Of a stretch of DNA of 64,000 nt, positions 35,355 through 46,548 are shown in pieces. Source of the stretch: JBCCXL01 sp039191605 (GTDB taxonomy: Bacteria > Acidobacteriota > Thermoanaerobaculia > Multivoradales > JAHZIX01); the NCBI GenBank assembly GCA_039191605.1, contig JBCCXL010000018.1:62001-126000 (forward strand), written 5' to 3'. Position 1 is the stretch's first letter. Each line of letters begins with the position of its first letter. Both the position numbers and the translations under genes were made by a program. The notes under the pieces were generated by a model. That model worked only from the letters and a program-made list of their open reading frames with translations, made no database searches and was not told where the DNA came from.

Positions 35355-35870
35355 ATGGTCATGTTTCCCGCCAATCCGGAACGCATGGATCCCTACAAGA
35401 ACTTCAAATTTCGCGTCCGCTGGGAGGGGCGCTACGTCGCCGGAGTGAGCCAGGTGAGCTCTCTGCGACGCACCACCGAAGCGATTCAATTTCGCGAGGG
35501 TGGTGATCCGAGCTCCCAGCGGGTCTCCCCAGGGCAGACCAGCTATGAGCCCATCACCCTCTCCCGGGGCCTGACCCAGGATCGCGAATTCAATGTCTGG
35601 GCGCGGCAGGTGTGGAACCTCGGAGCGGGTCTCGGCATGGAGGTAGCGCTGCGCAACTTCCGCAAGGACATCACGATCGAGTTCTACAACGAGGCGGGGC
35701 AGCTGGTGCTGGCCTACAACGTCTTCCGCACCTGGCCCTCGGAGTTCACCGCGCTGCCGGACCTCGACTCCAACGGCAACGACATCGCCATTCAGACCCT
35801 GGTGCTGCAGAACGAAGGTTGGGAGCTGGATGAGGGCGTGCAGGAACCGGCCGAGCCGGCGTTCCCGTAA
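35355..35870 (+). CDS. eCIS inner tube protein (Afp1/Pvc1-like, gp19 family)
   Basis: A 171-residue tail tube protein. The N-terminal NPERMDPYKNFKFRVRWEGR and the C-terminal ALPDLDSNGNDIAIQTLVLQ, followed by NEGWE, are conserved in the T4 gp19-like tube family. Hexameric rings of it stack inside the sheath and enclose the cargo. GAGAGG precedes the ATG. It is probably the major tube subunit. Confidence 0.95.
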   Translation: MVMFPANPERMDPYKNFKFRVRWEGRYVAGVSQVSSLRRTTEAIQFREGGDPSSQRVSPGQTSYEPITLSRGLTQDREFNVWARQVWNLGAGLGMEVALRNFRKDITIEFYNEAGQLVLAYNVFRTWPSEFTALPDLDSNGNDIAIQTLVLQNEGWELDEGVQEPAEPAFP

Positions 35871-35885
35871 TTCCGCGCTTCACCT

Positions 35886-35921
35886 GAGCTCTGCGCTCTA
35901 TCTGAGTTCTGCGCTCTATCT
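35886..35921. repeat. Two 18-base direct repeats after the tube gene
   Basis: Adjacent copies GAGCTCTGCGCTCTATCT and GAGTTCTGCGCTCTATCT begin 16 bases after the tube gene's stop. Confidence 0.9.
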
Positions 35922-35950
35922 GACCTCGTAGCGTTGGGAGGGAGGTTCCG

Positions 35951-36709
35951 TTGAGAGCCCTGAGAGCCTCGGAGATTCTGGACCTGTGGGAGACCAGCGG
36001 TCGTCACCACGGGGTGGATCTCGCCCTGATTCTGCTCCAGACGGCTTCGCCGGAGCTGTCCTGGGAGAGGCTGGTGCGGCTCACCGTTGGGCAGCGGGAC
36101 GAGCGGCTAATGCGCCTTCGGGAGCTCACCTTCGGCTCGCTGCTGCGTCTGCAGACCCCGTGCCCTCAATGCTCCGAAGCGCTGGAGCTGGAGCTGGAGT
36201 CGCCTCGGCTGCGGGTCGGCTCGGCATCCTCCGCCGGCCCCCACGAGAGCCAGTGGGAGGGCTGGCGCCTGCAGTGGAGGCTGCCGGATAGCGAAGACCT
36301 GGCGGCCTTGGCCCGCCTCGGCGGTCAGGCGATTGGGGACGGGGAGGGCGTTTCGAGCGGGGAAGGGCTGCTGCTCCAGCGCTGTCTGCTGGCGCTGTGG
36401 GATGAAGAGGGCCGCCAGCGCGTCGCCGGAGAGCTGCCGGCGGCAGGGCGGGCGGCGCTGGGGGAGGCGATGAGCGCCGCGGACCCCCAGGCGGAGGTGA
36501 TCTTCGACCTGCGCTGCCCTCGCTGTGAGCATCGCTGGCAATCGCTGCTCGATATCGTCGAGATCTTCACCCAGGAGCTGGCGACCCAATCTCGCCGTCT
36601 GCTGGCGGAGGTGCATTTCCTGGCGCGCTACTACGGCTGGCGGGAGGCGGATATCCTGGCCCTCAGCGGGCGCCGCCGACAGGCCTACCTCGACCTGGCG
36701 AGAGCATGA
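35951..36709 (+). CDS. eCIS baseplate or assembly protein with zinc ribbon (gp26/hub-chaperone-like)
   Basis: A 252-residue protein starting at TTG 35951 behind GGAGG. It has a CPQC pair near residue 75 and a CPRC pair near 195, likely one zinc ribbon. Between them is a helical region (DERLMRLRELTFGSLLRLQT), and the end is HFLARYYGWREADILALSGR plus RRQAYLDL. The last pattern, a small residue-rich GWREADILALSGRRRQAYL-like helix, is typical of phage and eCIS hub-assembly proteins. It overlaps the next gene by four bases. The exact position in the particle is uncertain. Confidence 0.7.
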   Translation: MRALRASEILDLWETSGRHHGVDLALILLQTASPELSWERLVRLTVGQRDERLMRLRELTFGSLLRLQTPCPQCSEALELELESPRLRVGSASSAGPHESQWEGWRLQWRLPDSEDLAALARLGGQAIGDGEGVSSGEGLLLQRCLLALWDEEGRQRVAGELPAAGRAALGEAMSAADPQAEVIFDLRCPRCEHRWQSLLDIVEIFTQELATQSRRLLAEVHFLARYYGWREADILALSGRRRQAYLDLARA

Positions 36710-39456
36710 GCGCTTTCTTACAAAATCTCGCCGGTCGGGTGATGGGCGGCGTGTCGCGACTTCAGCCGCGCCTGCCGAGCCGCTTCGAGCCGGGCTACGA
36801 GCAGCCGGCCAGTGAGGTATCGCCCGGTGATGGGCCAGCCAGTGATGGGCCGGTGACCGCTGCGGCGGACGGCGGCGCGGCATCTGCCCTCGCTCCCGGT
36901 GCAGGGGCGCCGGCACTCCCTGCTCCTGGGCAAGGAGCCCCAGGGCGAGAGCCTCTGCTGCCGCTCGATGCGGAGGGAGCCTGGAACGACGGAGCCCCGG
37001 CTCCTCGACCCTTCGATCTGCTGCGGGAGGAGGGGACGGAGCAGGATCTACTATTGAGCGGTGCTGAGGCGGCGCCAGAGCCTCTGGTTTCCCAACAGAC
37101 CGAGCCTTCTCCGGTGGCTTCCTTCCCTGCTCCTCCTTCGTCAGGACCTGCGATCCCGGCGGCGGACGAAGCCCCTCGGCAGCCGGACCGGCAAGCCCGC
37201 GAGGCCCCCGACCGCCGTCCCGCCGTTCCGCCGGTCGAGGCTGAACGGCCGGTTCCGGCGCCGAGAGAGACGGATTCCCCAACGGTAGCGCCTCTCCCGC
37301 CAGCGGATCTCGCGTCCCCGGAGCCGGAGGCGGCTGGGCCTCCCACCTCTTCTGCTTCGCCCTCGGCGGCCGACCCTCTGTCGCTCGGTGGCGAGGAGAT
37401 CGCCGAATCTAGAAGGTCCGAGGAAGGACAGCTATCGGCATCGCCGGTTTCGCCATTGTCGAGCCCGGAATTGGCGAGCCCGGAATTGGCGCCAGAGGCC
37501 TCCTCCGCGTCAGCCTCGGCCTCTAAGCCACCTTCCTCCCTTTCGACCTCCGCCTCCGCGACCATCCCAGGGGCCGCTTCAGGGCCAGCTCCAGAGACGG
37601 CGAGAGAGGCAGTCTCCCGGCCTCTGGCTCCCCTGAGCCCTCCGGCCGTTCCACCGCCTATCGACAGGCTCCCGCCGGAACCGGAGAGCGCTCCGAGCGC
37701 CGCTCGGGGGATCGGAGGTGAGGAGGCCGTTGGAGCCCCTTCCGGACCCGAGGCCGGTACCCGGCAGAGGACCGAGTCTTCCGATGCGGCGAGCCGCAAT
37801 TTCGGGGAGCCCCGGTCCAGGGTGCCAGGGACCTTCCCCGAGGGCCGTGCCGGGGAACGCCAGGAACTGGTGCCAGGGACTTTCCCCGATTCGCTTTCGA
37901 GTCCGGCAGACTCTTCGGGAACGGTGCCAGGGACTTTCCCCGAGGGGCGCCGGGAACTGGTGCCAGGGACTTTCCCTGAAAGTTCATCAGAGACGGTGCC
38001 AGGGACCTTCCCGGAAGCTACGGAGATGCCCGCGGCTCACTCTTCTCGCCGGGATCAAAGACCTGTCGCGGAGCCGTCGAACACTGACGGTGGGACGTCG
38101 CGGCGCTCTGCGGGAGAGCAGATTTCGTCGACGCTGGATCCGCTCGCCCCGACGCCGGAGCCTTTGGTCGCCGATTCTGCCGAGAAAGTCGGGGCGTCGA
38201 GGCGAGATCCGGTGCAGCAGGATCCGGCACCGCAGAATCGGGTGCCAGGGACCTTACCCCCGGGGAGCTCTCCTACGGGAACCGGAGCTGAGGAGGCGCT
38301 GCAGCCCTCCAGAATGTCGACTCCGCCGTCGCCGCTAGTACCCGAGCGGAGGGAGCCGGCACCAGGATCGAGCTTCCCGCGGACGAGTCGGCGGGAGGAC
38401 GGTGATCTCTCTAGTCAGTCCGGGGTTGGAGGAGAGCTTCGTACTGAAGAGCGTCGTAGTGAGGGAAGTCTGGGGGCGCAGCGAGGGTCTCGAGATGTAC
38501 CCAGGGGCGCTGAGCGCACCGTTGTTGGTCCCCAGGCTACCGGGCACCCCGATGCCGGGTCTCGGAAGTCCGGTGCCGAGACCAGCCTGCCTGGGGCTGT
38601 ACCCCCGAGGACAAGGCCTGCAGGGCCGGAGAGTTCACCGTCGATTTCCCGCTCTTCCCGAGTGGCGGACGGCGGCCTACCCGCCGCGGGGCGGCGTCTC
38701 GATGACTCGCCTCGAAGCGCCCCATCCGCAGCTGGTCAGAGGGGGGCAGGGCCTCGCTCTGGGGGGCAGCGTCGCTCTCTGACGCCTCCTCAATCAAGCT
38801 CTTCGCCGGCCTCCCCTCTGGTCCCTTCAAAGGCCTCTTCGCAGCCTCCAGCAGCGGCATCCTCCGATTCTCCGCCCGCCACGAGGCGCCCGGAGAGGCC
38901 GCCCACTCTGTCCCGACCTCTATCCTCGCCTTCGGCTCCTTCTTCACCGCGGCAGTCTGAGGCCGCGAGGGGCTCCAGGAGGACCGGGGCTTCCGCACCG
39001 CCGGAAGTGGGACGGGGCGAGCTGGGGAGACCTCCGGCGGTGCAGCGCTCGAGGGCGGCGCCTTCAACGGGCTCAGCGGGGTCGATGGGGTCAGCCGCGC
39101 CGAACGAACCTTCGGCTGCCCGGCGGCAGCGGGGGGATGCTCAAGGGGCTAGGCATAGTGCCGGGCGCGGGGCTGCCGCCGCTTCTCGGGGATCTGCCGC
39201 CGATGCTCCGCGGGCCACTCCGGGACGAATGAGCGCGGCTCCTGCGGCGTCTACGAGCCCGGCGGAGGGGCTGGAGCGGGATCCCCTGGGGGACGGCGGC
39301 CAGGAGGTGCGGGTGGAGATCGGCCGGGTGGAGGTGCGTTCCGCGGCCCCGCCGCCACCGGCTCCCCGACCGGCGGCTGCGGTCGCTGCACGGCCCGGCC
39401 CGAATCTCAGCCTGGCGAGCTACCTGAAACGCCGGGGAGGGGACGGCGTTGAGTAA
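36706..39456 (+). CDS. Long disordered eCIS-associated protein with VPGTFP repeats
   Basis: A 916-residue protein, almost entirely Pro, Ser, Ala, Gly, Glu and Arg and predicted disordered. Only the ends look ordered: MSAFLQNLAGRVMGGVSRLQ at the start, and a terminal block with VRVEIGRVEVRSA and PNLSLASYLKRR. That C-terminal pattern recurs in proteins at this position in eCIS loci. Six in-frame copies of VPGTFP or VPGTLP lie at residues 373-518. Its partner is unknown; a flexible linker or assembly scaffold is plausible. Its stop overlaps the next start by eight bases. Confidence 0.7.
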   Translation: MSAFLQNLAGRVMGGVSRLQPRLPSRFEPGYEQPASEVSPGDGPASDGPVTAAADGGAASALAPGAGAPALPAPGQGAPGREPLLPLDAEGAWNDGAPAPRPFDLLREEGTEQDLLLSGAEAAPEPLVSQQTEPSPVASFPAPPSSGPAIPAADEAPRQPDRQAREAPDRRPAVPPVEAERPVPAPRETDSPTVAPLPPADLASPEPEAAGPPTSSASPSAADPLSLGGEEIAESRRSEEGQLSASPVSPLSSPELASPELAPEASSASASASKPPSSLSTSASATIPGAASGPAPETAREAVSRPLAPLSPPAVPPPIDRLPPEPESAPSAARGIGGEEAVGAPSGPEAGTRQRTESSDAASRNFGEPRSRVPGTFPEGRAGERQELVPGTFPDSLSSPADSSGTVPGTFPEGRRELVPGTFPESSSETVPGTFPEATEMPAAHSSRRDQRPVAEPSNTDGGTSRRSAGEQISSTLDPLAPTPEPLVADSAEKVGASRRDPVQQDPAPQNRVPGTLPPGSSPTGTGAEEALQPSRMSTPPSPLVPERREPAPGSSFPRTSRREDGDLSSQSGVGGELRTEERRSEGSLGAQRGSRDVPRGAERTVVGPQATGHPDAGSRKSGAETSLPGAVPPRTRPAGPESSPSISRSSRVADGGLPAAGRRLDDSPRSAPSAAGQRGAGPRSGGQRRSLTPPQSSSSPASPLVPSKASSQPPAAASSDSPPATRRPERPPTLSRPLSSPSAPSSPRQSEAARGSRRTGASAPPEVGRGELGRPPAVQRSRAAPSTGSAGSMGSAAPNEPSAARRQRGDAQGARHSAGRGAAAASRGSAADAPRATPGRMSAAPAASTSPAEGLERDPLGDGGQEVRVEIGRVEVRSAAPPPPAPRPAAAVAARPGPNLSLASYLKRRGGDGVE
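37822..38262. repeat. Six dispersed copies of a 20-base GTGCCAGGGAC unit inside a gene
   Basis: Copies start at 37822, 37870, 37924, 37960, 37996 and 38242, each close to GTGCCAGGGACTTTCCCCGA. All spacings are multiples of three, so every copy encodes VPGTFP or VPGTLP. Three copies are exactly 36 bases apart. Confidence 0.9.
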
Positions 39457-40705
39457 TTTCCTCGCTCCCGCCACGGTGACGGCCACCCTCTCCCAGCTGG
39501 TGCAGCACACCATTCGCCGGGATCGCCCGGGCATGGTGCCGGGGGCCTTCGTCTCCCATGTTCAGCCCCACGGCCAGGAAATCGACAAGGCTCAGCCGGG
39601 AGTGAACCTCTATCTCTACCGCTTCCAGCCCAACGCGACCCTGCGCAACGACGACCTGCCGACCCGACGTTCCGGCGGCTCTTTCCTGCAGCAGCCGCGG
39701 GCGGCCCTCGACCTCGATTACCTGGTGACCTTCTACGGCAACGAGACCAAGCTCGAACCCCAGCGGCTGATGGGGCAGGTAGTGGAGCTGCTCCACGGCT
39801 TTCCGTGGCTGCCGCGCTCGGAGATCGATTACACCGTGCGGGAGGTGGAGCGCTACCGTTTCCTGCGCACCTCGGACCTGGCCAACGCCCGGGAGCTGGT
39901 GAAATTCACCCCCATCGCCCTGAGCGTGGAAGAGCTATCGAAGATGTGGTCGGTGTTCCTGAAGGTGGAATACCACCTCTCGATGGTGATCCGAGGCTCG
40001 GTGGTGGTGCTGGATACGCCGGTGGAGCCGAGCCGGGAGCTGCCGGTGCGCACTCTGGCCCTGGCGGTGGGCGGCGCGTATCAGGTGCCGCTCTTGGAGA
40101 GCGTCTCCACCGCCAGCGGGGAGCCGGCGCGGGAGGGCTCGATCCTGGTGCTGAAGGGAAGAGAGCTGGAGGGCACTCAGACCTGGGTGGAGATCGGCGG
40201 CGAGCGGGCGGTGGCGACGGTGGATTCCCCCAACCAGCTCAGCGTGCGCCTCGCTCCGCCGGCCTTCCATCAGCTGCGGGCGGGGGTGCTGGCGGTGCAG
40301 GTGGTGCATCCGGCCCCGTCTCCGACGCCGTCGAACCCTCCGCTTCCCTTCGCTACCTCCAACGCTCAGCCGGTGAGCCTGCATCCGGAGATCCTCTCCG
40401 CCGAGGTCTCTCAGGTGGCGCGGCAGACGGAGGTCGCCCTGCGCCTGAGCCCGGCGGTGGGCCGCGATCAGGCGGTCTCCCTGCTGCTCAACGGCATCGA
40501 CTCCGACCAGCGCTCCTACAGCTTCGTTTCGCCCCGGCGGGCCACCGACGAGGAGGAGATCACCCTCCGCCTCGGCTCGGTGGATCCCGGCCCCTACCTT
40601 TTGCGGGTGCAGGTGGACGGCGTGCAGAGCCTGCTGAAGACCGATGACGAAGGCCGCTACGACTCGCCTCTCCTCGAGATTCCTCCCGTGCACGAGGACC
40701 CCTGA
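39449..40705 (+). CDS. DUF4255 protein, eCIS tail terminator/cap (Afp16/Pvc16-like)
   Basis: A 418-residue protein. The first 190 residues form a DUF4255 domain (TVTATLSQLVQHTI, NLYLYRFQPNATLRN, LDYLVTFYGNETKLEPQRLM, WSVFLKVEYHLSMVI), which caps the tube and sheath end in Afp and PVC. The remainder is an Ig-like extension (EPAREGSILVLKGREL and beyond). Translation starts at TTG 39449, with GGGGAGGGG upstream, overlapping the previous gene. Confidence 0.9.
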   Translation: MSNFLAPATVTATLSQLVQHTIRRDRPGMVPGAFVSHVQPHGQEIDKAQPGVNLYLYRFQPNATLRNDDLPTRRSGGSFLQQPRAALDLDYLVTFYGNETKLEPQRLMGQVVELLHGFPWLPRSEIDYTVREVERYRFLRTSDLANARELVKFTPIALSVEELSKMWSVFLKVEYHLSMVIRGSVVVLDTPVEPSRELPVRTLALAVGGAYQVPLLESVSTASGEPAREGSILVLKGRELEGTQTWVEIGGERAVATVDSPNQLSVRLAPPAFHQLRAGVLAVQVVHPAPSPTPSNPPLPFATSNAQPVSLHPEILSAEVSQVARQTEVALRLSPAVGRDQAVSLLLNGIDSDQRSYSFVSPRRATDEEEITLRLGSVDPGPYLLRVQVDGVQSLLKTDDEGRYDSPLLEIPPVHEDP

Positions 40706-40709
40706 TCCC

Positions 40710-42772
<2,063 letters not shown>

Positions 42773-42779
<7 letters not shown>

Positions 42780-43183
42780 GTCGGCGCTTCGATCGGCATG
42801 CAGGGGCTCCCGGCAGCGAAGATCCGCTGGCCCGGGATCGCCGCGGTGCGCCGCCGTCGCTGCATCTTCGCCTCGAATCCCTGGTGGTAGAGGGGGTGGA
42901 TACCTCCGGCTGGGGTTCCGAGGCCCACGACGAGCTCGCCCACGCCCTGCATCAAGAGCTGGTTTCGCAGCTACAGTCGGGGAGCATCGTCGCGGCGTCG
43001 CTGCAGGCGGTCCTGGCGGAGAAGAGCGCCTGGCACCTGCCGGCGGCCCAGCTCCCGGCTTCCGCCGCCGGTCCCCCGGGCCCGAGGAGCATCGGCGTGG
43101 CCCTGGCGCGCTCCGTTACGAGTGGTCTGGGTTCTGGTGATCTGGGTTCTGGTGATCTGGGTTCTGGGGGGCTTAGTCGATGA
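42773..43183 (+). CDS. Small conserved eCIS-associated protein
   Basis: A 136-residue protein with a strand-helix core, LHLRLESLVVEGV then EAHDELAHALHQELVSQLQ, which resembles a small family often found next to the AAA ATPase in eCIS loci. It starts inside the ATPase gene (overlap 42773-42779) and ends in ATGA with the first effector gene. Its C-terminus is a three-unit 15-base repeat encoding LGSGD. Function is unknown. Confidence 0.62.
43127..43171. repeat. Three 15-base tandem units at a gene's 3' end
   Basis: CTGGGTTCTGGTGAT is repeated three times (the third ends GGGGGG), encoding LGSGD LGSGD LGSGG at the C-terminus of the small eCIS protein. Confidence 0.95.
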
Positions 43184-44823
43184 AGACTGCCGCGCTGGAA
43201 GCCAACGTCGCGGAGCCGACCTTGGAGCGGAAAGCTCCGGAGGACGAGCAGAGAGCGCTGCGGGGGGATCGCGCGGCAGGGGGACGAGCGGCTTCCGGGC
43301 TCGCCTCGGGAGCGTTGCACCTGGCCTCAGTACCGGTGCTGCCGCCCAGTGGCGGTGCTGGGGGAGCGGTGCCGGCGGTGCAGCGGGCGAAGAGAAATCG
43401 CAAGGTCCCGGCGCGCAAGCGGCGGGCGCAGAAGAAGGCGGAGCGTCGCCGCCGTCGTCAAGCGAAGGCGGAAGGGAAGCCATTTCGCAACGCTAAGCAG
43501 CGGCGCCGAGACCGCCAGCAGCAGGCGCAAACTCGAGCGCTGAATCGGGCGAAGAATCGACCTTCGCGGGCGCAGCGTCGCGAGATGGCCCACCAGCGGG
43601 ATATGGAGGCGATTCGCCGGCAGGCAGAGGAGAAGGCCAATATTTGTCGACGCTTCTTTCTGACCAGGTCCAGGAGCGCAAGATCAATTCCGGCGCTGCG
43701 CTTTCCCGCCTTGGTGGATCAGGTGATGACGGCGGCGGGCCTCGATGATCTGACGGATCTGACGACGATACCGGCTGCTCTCGCGGAGGCCATCATGTTT
43801 TACCGGCAGGCTTTAGAACGGGCTGAGCTGAGCCAGCCGGAGTTCTCACGCTCGATCCGCAGGGAGAAGGTCGAGAAGAAGATCCGATTCGCCCCGAGCC
43901 CCGCTCGGCCTACGAGCACGGCGGCGCGCCGGGAGCGAAGATCTCGGCGCAGGGACGAGCAGGGCGAGGTCGAGGAGGCGGCGACTCGGCTGATCACCGA
44001 GATCTGCGCCTACGATCCCTTTGGCATCGAGACCCGCCTCGGGGACGTCCTGCTCGAGGCCTCCGCGATCACCGGCAGCGAACGGCCCGATCCCGAGCGT
44101 TTCGCCTATGCCCGGGGCACTAGCGGTGATCCGATTCCCATCACCTGGTACAAGGCTCCCGGGGCCTACCCTCCGCTGACGGTAGACAAGAGCGTCGTAC
44201 CCCGTTTCGGCGCCTTTACGCTGGTCGATGATCAAGTCTCGGGGCGTCGCCGCTATCGATTCGGCGTCGAGGGGTCCAACCGGCCCCGGGTCGGCATGTC
44301 GCTGCGTCGCACGGCCCATAGCAGTGATCGGTCCGAGCAGCGGGAGCTCAATCAGGTGATGAATCGCGCCATCGATCGGGGAGAGCTGGAGATCAATGGT
44401 GATCCTAGGGCTCGCCTCTCTGAGGCCGGTGGCTTCGACGGCGACCACGTCAAAGATCTCGGCTACGGCGGCCTGGACTCCATCGAGAACTTCTGGCCCC
44501 TCGACGCCGCGACCAACCGCGCGGCGCTGACCTACAATCGCAACTACCTGGTCAACTTCCTGGACTCCACGGGGCAGGCTCGCCAGGCACCCATCGGCGT
44601 GCTGATCGGGAAGCACTTCGTGGTGGAGGACTTCTACAACCCTCTGGTGAGAGGGGTTCCAGAGGACTCGGGAACGGCCGCTGCGGGGGCGAAAGGAGGG
44701 GGAGGATTGAGTGGCGGAAAGTCCAAGGCGTCGCGCTCCTCCGCGAGTCAGCGGGGAGTGGTGATCAGCACTGGCTTCTCGGATAGCGAGACCGATACTG
44801 AGAGCAGCAGCGATGAGTTCTGA
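43180..44823 (+). CDS. eCIS effector candidate: basic coil plus HNH-like nuclease domain (first copy)
   Basis: A 547-residue protein in the effector cluster. The N-terminus carries ALHLASVPVLPP and a VPAVQR motif shared with the DUF4157 effectors, but there is no DUF4157. Residues about 70-145 are very rich in Arg, Lys and Gln (KRRAQKKAERRRRRQAK). The C-terminal domain has GDHVKDLGYGGLDSIENFWP followed by LDAATNRAA. This is the DH...N...N pattern of His-Me finger (HNH-like) nucleases, with Asp-His near 422. The tail DSETDTESSSDEF is acidic and Ser-rich. Nuclease activity and delivery are inferred. Confidence 0.72.
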   Translation: MKTAALEANVAEPTLERKAPEDEQRALRGDRAAGGRAASGLASGALHLASVPVLPPSGGAGGAVPAVQRAKRNRKVPARKRRAQKKAERRRRRQAKAEGKPFRNAKQRRRDRQQQAQTRALNRAKNRPSRAQRREMAHQRDMEAIRRQAEEKANICRRFFLTRSRSARSIPALRFPALVDQVMTAAGLDDLTDLTTIPAALAEAIMFYRQALERAELSQPEFSRSIRREKVEKKIRFAPSPARPTSTAARRERRSRRRDEQGEVEEAATRLITEICAYDPFGIETRLGDVLLEASAITGSERPDPERFAYARGTSGDPIPITWYKAPGAYPPLTVDKSVVPRFGAFTLVDDQVSGRRRYRFGVEGSNRPRVGMSLRRTAHSSDRSEQRELNQVMNRAIDRGELEINGDPRARLSEAGGFDGDHVKDLGYGGLDSIENFWPLDAATNRAALTYNRNYLVNFLDSTGQARQAPIGVLIGKHFVVEDFYNPLVRGVPEDSGTAAAGAKGGGGLSGGKSKASRSSASQRGVVISTGFSDSETDTESSSDEF

Positions 44824-44825
44824 GA

Positions 44826-44939
44826 ATGCGTGAGTTGCTCTCCCTAGTCCCCTCCGTGAGCCCCTGTGCCGCGAGCTTCGCGGGGTCGTTGCCCACCGGT
44901 GAGGCCCCGGCGTTCTTCATCGGCGGAGGGCCCCGCTAA
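44826..44939 (+). CDS. Candidate coupled micro-ORF between effector genes
   Basis: A 37-codon frame, MRELLSLVPSVSPCAASFAG onward. It starts two bases after the upstream stop and ends in TAATG with the next gene. Its start resembles the VRESLSS start of the DUF4157 effector at 46549, so it could be a remnant of an effector gene. It has no recognised domain and may be non-coding. Confidence 0.25.
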   Translation: MRELLSLVPSVSPCAASFAGSLPTGEAPAFFIGGGPR

Positions 44940-46546
44940 TGAAGAGCGTGGCCCTCGAGAGTCAGGCGCCGGATCTGGCCCAGGAGCGGAGCGCCCATGA
45001 CGTGCGCTCGATGACTCAGGGCGGCCAGCGCCCAGCAGCGGGACGAGCCGCTCCTGGGCTCGCCGGTGGAGCCCTGCGCCTGGCGTCGGTTCCGGTGCTG
45101 CCGCCGGATGGCGCTGGGGCAGGCCCAGCGCCGACGGTGCAGCGGGCGAGGAGGAATCACAAGGGGTCGGCCCGCAAGCGACGGGCGCAGAAGAAGGCGG
45201 AGCGCCAGCGAAAGAAGAAGGCGGAGTCTCAGGGCAAGGAATACCGCAACCCGAAGCAGCGGAGACAGGATCGCCAGGCGAAAGCGGAGGCCAGGGCGCG
45301 GCGCCCGAAGCCCTCGCGGGCGCAGCGGCGGGAGGCCCACCAAGAGCGAATGCAGGCCGCCATGGAGCGCTTCGAGAAGCGTCAGCGGGTCTGCGAGAAT
45401 TTCTTCTCCATCGCCAAGAAGGCGGGAAAGAATTGGTCTCGAACGACCCTCGTCGTCGATCAGGTCGTCGCTGCCGCAGGGCTAGACGAGATGGATCCCG
45501 ATCGAGTGCATTGGCGGGTTCGGCAGCTCATGGCCGAATTTGACCAGCAGGTCGCAGCGGTGATCCAGCGCCAGCCGCGAGCCCAGGAGGCCATGGGACG
45601 AGGCAAGGGCAGCCTGGGCCGCTTCGAGGCGAGCCCGATGAAGCTGTCTCGCAGCCAGCGCATCGCCCGGCGCAGCGATCGCAAGGAGAACCAGGGCGAT
45701 CTGCAGAACATCGCCATGCAGCTGATCTCCACGATCTGTGGAGAGTACGGATTGGAGATCGAGGCCCGTCTCGGCGACTTCCTGGCCGAGTCCTCTAATC
45801 GAGTGGGCAAGGAGAGGCCGGATCCCTCGCGCTTCGACTATGCCCGGGGGACGGCGACGGATCCGATTCCGATCTATTGGTTCAAAGAGGTCAGCGACTA
45901 CCCGTCCATCAGCGTCGATGGAAAGAAGTACAAAGCCTTCGAATCCTTCGATCTGGAGGTCGACGGTCGCGAATATCACTTCGGCGTCTCCCGCTCCAAC
46001 CAGCCTCGCCTCGGCTTGAAGTTGAGAAAGAGGGCCCACGCCAGTGATCGAGGGAAGCAGAAGCACCTCAACAAGGTCCTCAACCAGGGGATTTTGGAGG
46101 ACAGGGTGGAGATCGACGAGGATCCCAAGGCGAACCTCTCGGAGGCCGGCGGGTTCGACGGAGATCACGTCAAGGATCTCAGCTTCTCCGGCCAGGACGT
46201 GATCACCAACTATTGGCCCCTGGATGCAAAAATCAATCGCGCTGCCCTGTCCTTCAACCGCAATTACCTGATCAATTACCTCGATTCCACCCTCCAGCCT
46301 CGCCAGGCGCCCATCGGCGTGCTCTTCGGCAAGCATTTTCGGGTGGTCGGTTTTGGCAACGACCAGAACGGATGGCCGGTACCCAATAACTCCGGCACCG
46401 CCGCGGCAGGGGCGAAGGATGGCGGTGGTGGAGGAGGGAAGTCAAAGCCCAGTGGAGGGGTCTCTTCGGAGCCTGCGCTGGTGATTCATACAGGTCTGAC
46501 GGATAGCGAGAGCGATTCTGAAGACGACAGTAATGGAGGTGATTGA
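44939..46546 (+). CDS. eCIS effector candidate: basic coil plus HNH-like nuclease domain (second copy)
   Basis: A 535-residue paralogue of the preceding effector. It has the same order: N-terminal ALRLASVPVLPP motif, a Lys/Arg/Gln-rich coil at about 65-140 (ARKRRAQKKAERQRKKKAES), then a C-terminal DH...N domain with GDHVKDLSFSGQDVITNYWP (Asp-His near 409). It ends in an acidic Ser-rich tail, DSESDSEDDSNGGD. The middle regions have diverged strongly while the nuclease-like domain and the motif GTATDPIPIYWFK are conserved, suggesting selection on activity. GGAGGG precedes the ATG. Confidence 0.72.
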   Translation: MKSVALESQAPDLAQERSAHDVRSMTQGGQRPAAGRAAPGLAGGALRLASVPVLPPDGAGAGPAPTVQRARRNHKGSARKRRAQKKAERQRKKKAESQGKEYRNPKQRRQDRQAKAEARARRPKPSRAQRREAHQERMQAAMERFEKRQRVCENFFSIAKKAGKNWSRTTLVVDQVVAAAGLDEMDPDRVHWRVRQLMAEFDQQVAAVIQRQPRAQEAMGRGKGSLGRFEASPMKLSRSQRIARRSDRKENQGDLQNIAMQLISTICGEYGLEIEARLGDFLAESSNRVGKERPDPSRFDYARGTATDPIPIYWFKEVSDYPSISVDGKKYKAFESFDLEVDGREYHFGVSRSNQPRLGLKLRKRAHASDRGKQKHLNKVLNQGILEDRVEIDEDPKANLSEAGGFDGDHVKDLSFSGQDVITNYWPLDAKINRAALSFNRNYLINYLDSTLQPRQAPIGVLFGKHFRVVGFGNDQNGWPVPNNSGTAAAGAKDGGGGGGKSKPSGGVSSEPALVIHTGLTDSESDSEDDSNGGD

Positions 46547-46548
46547 GC

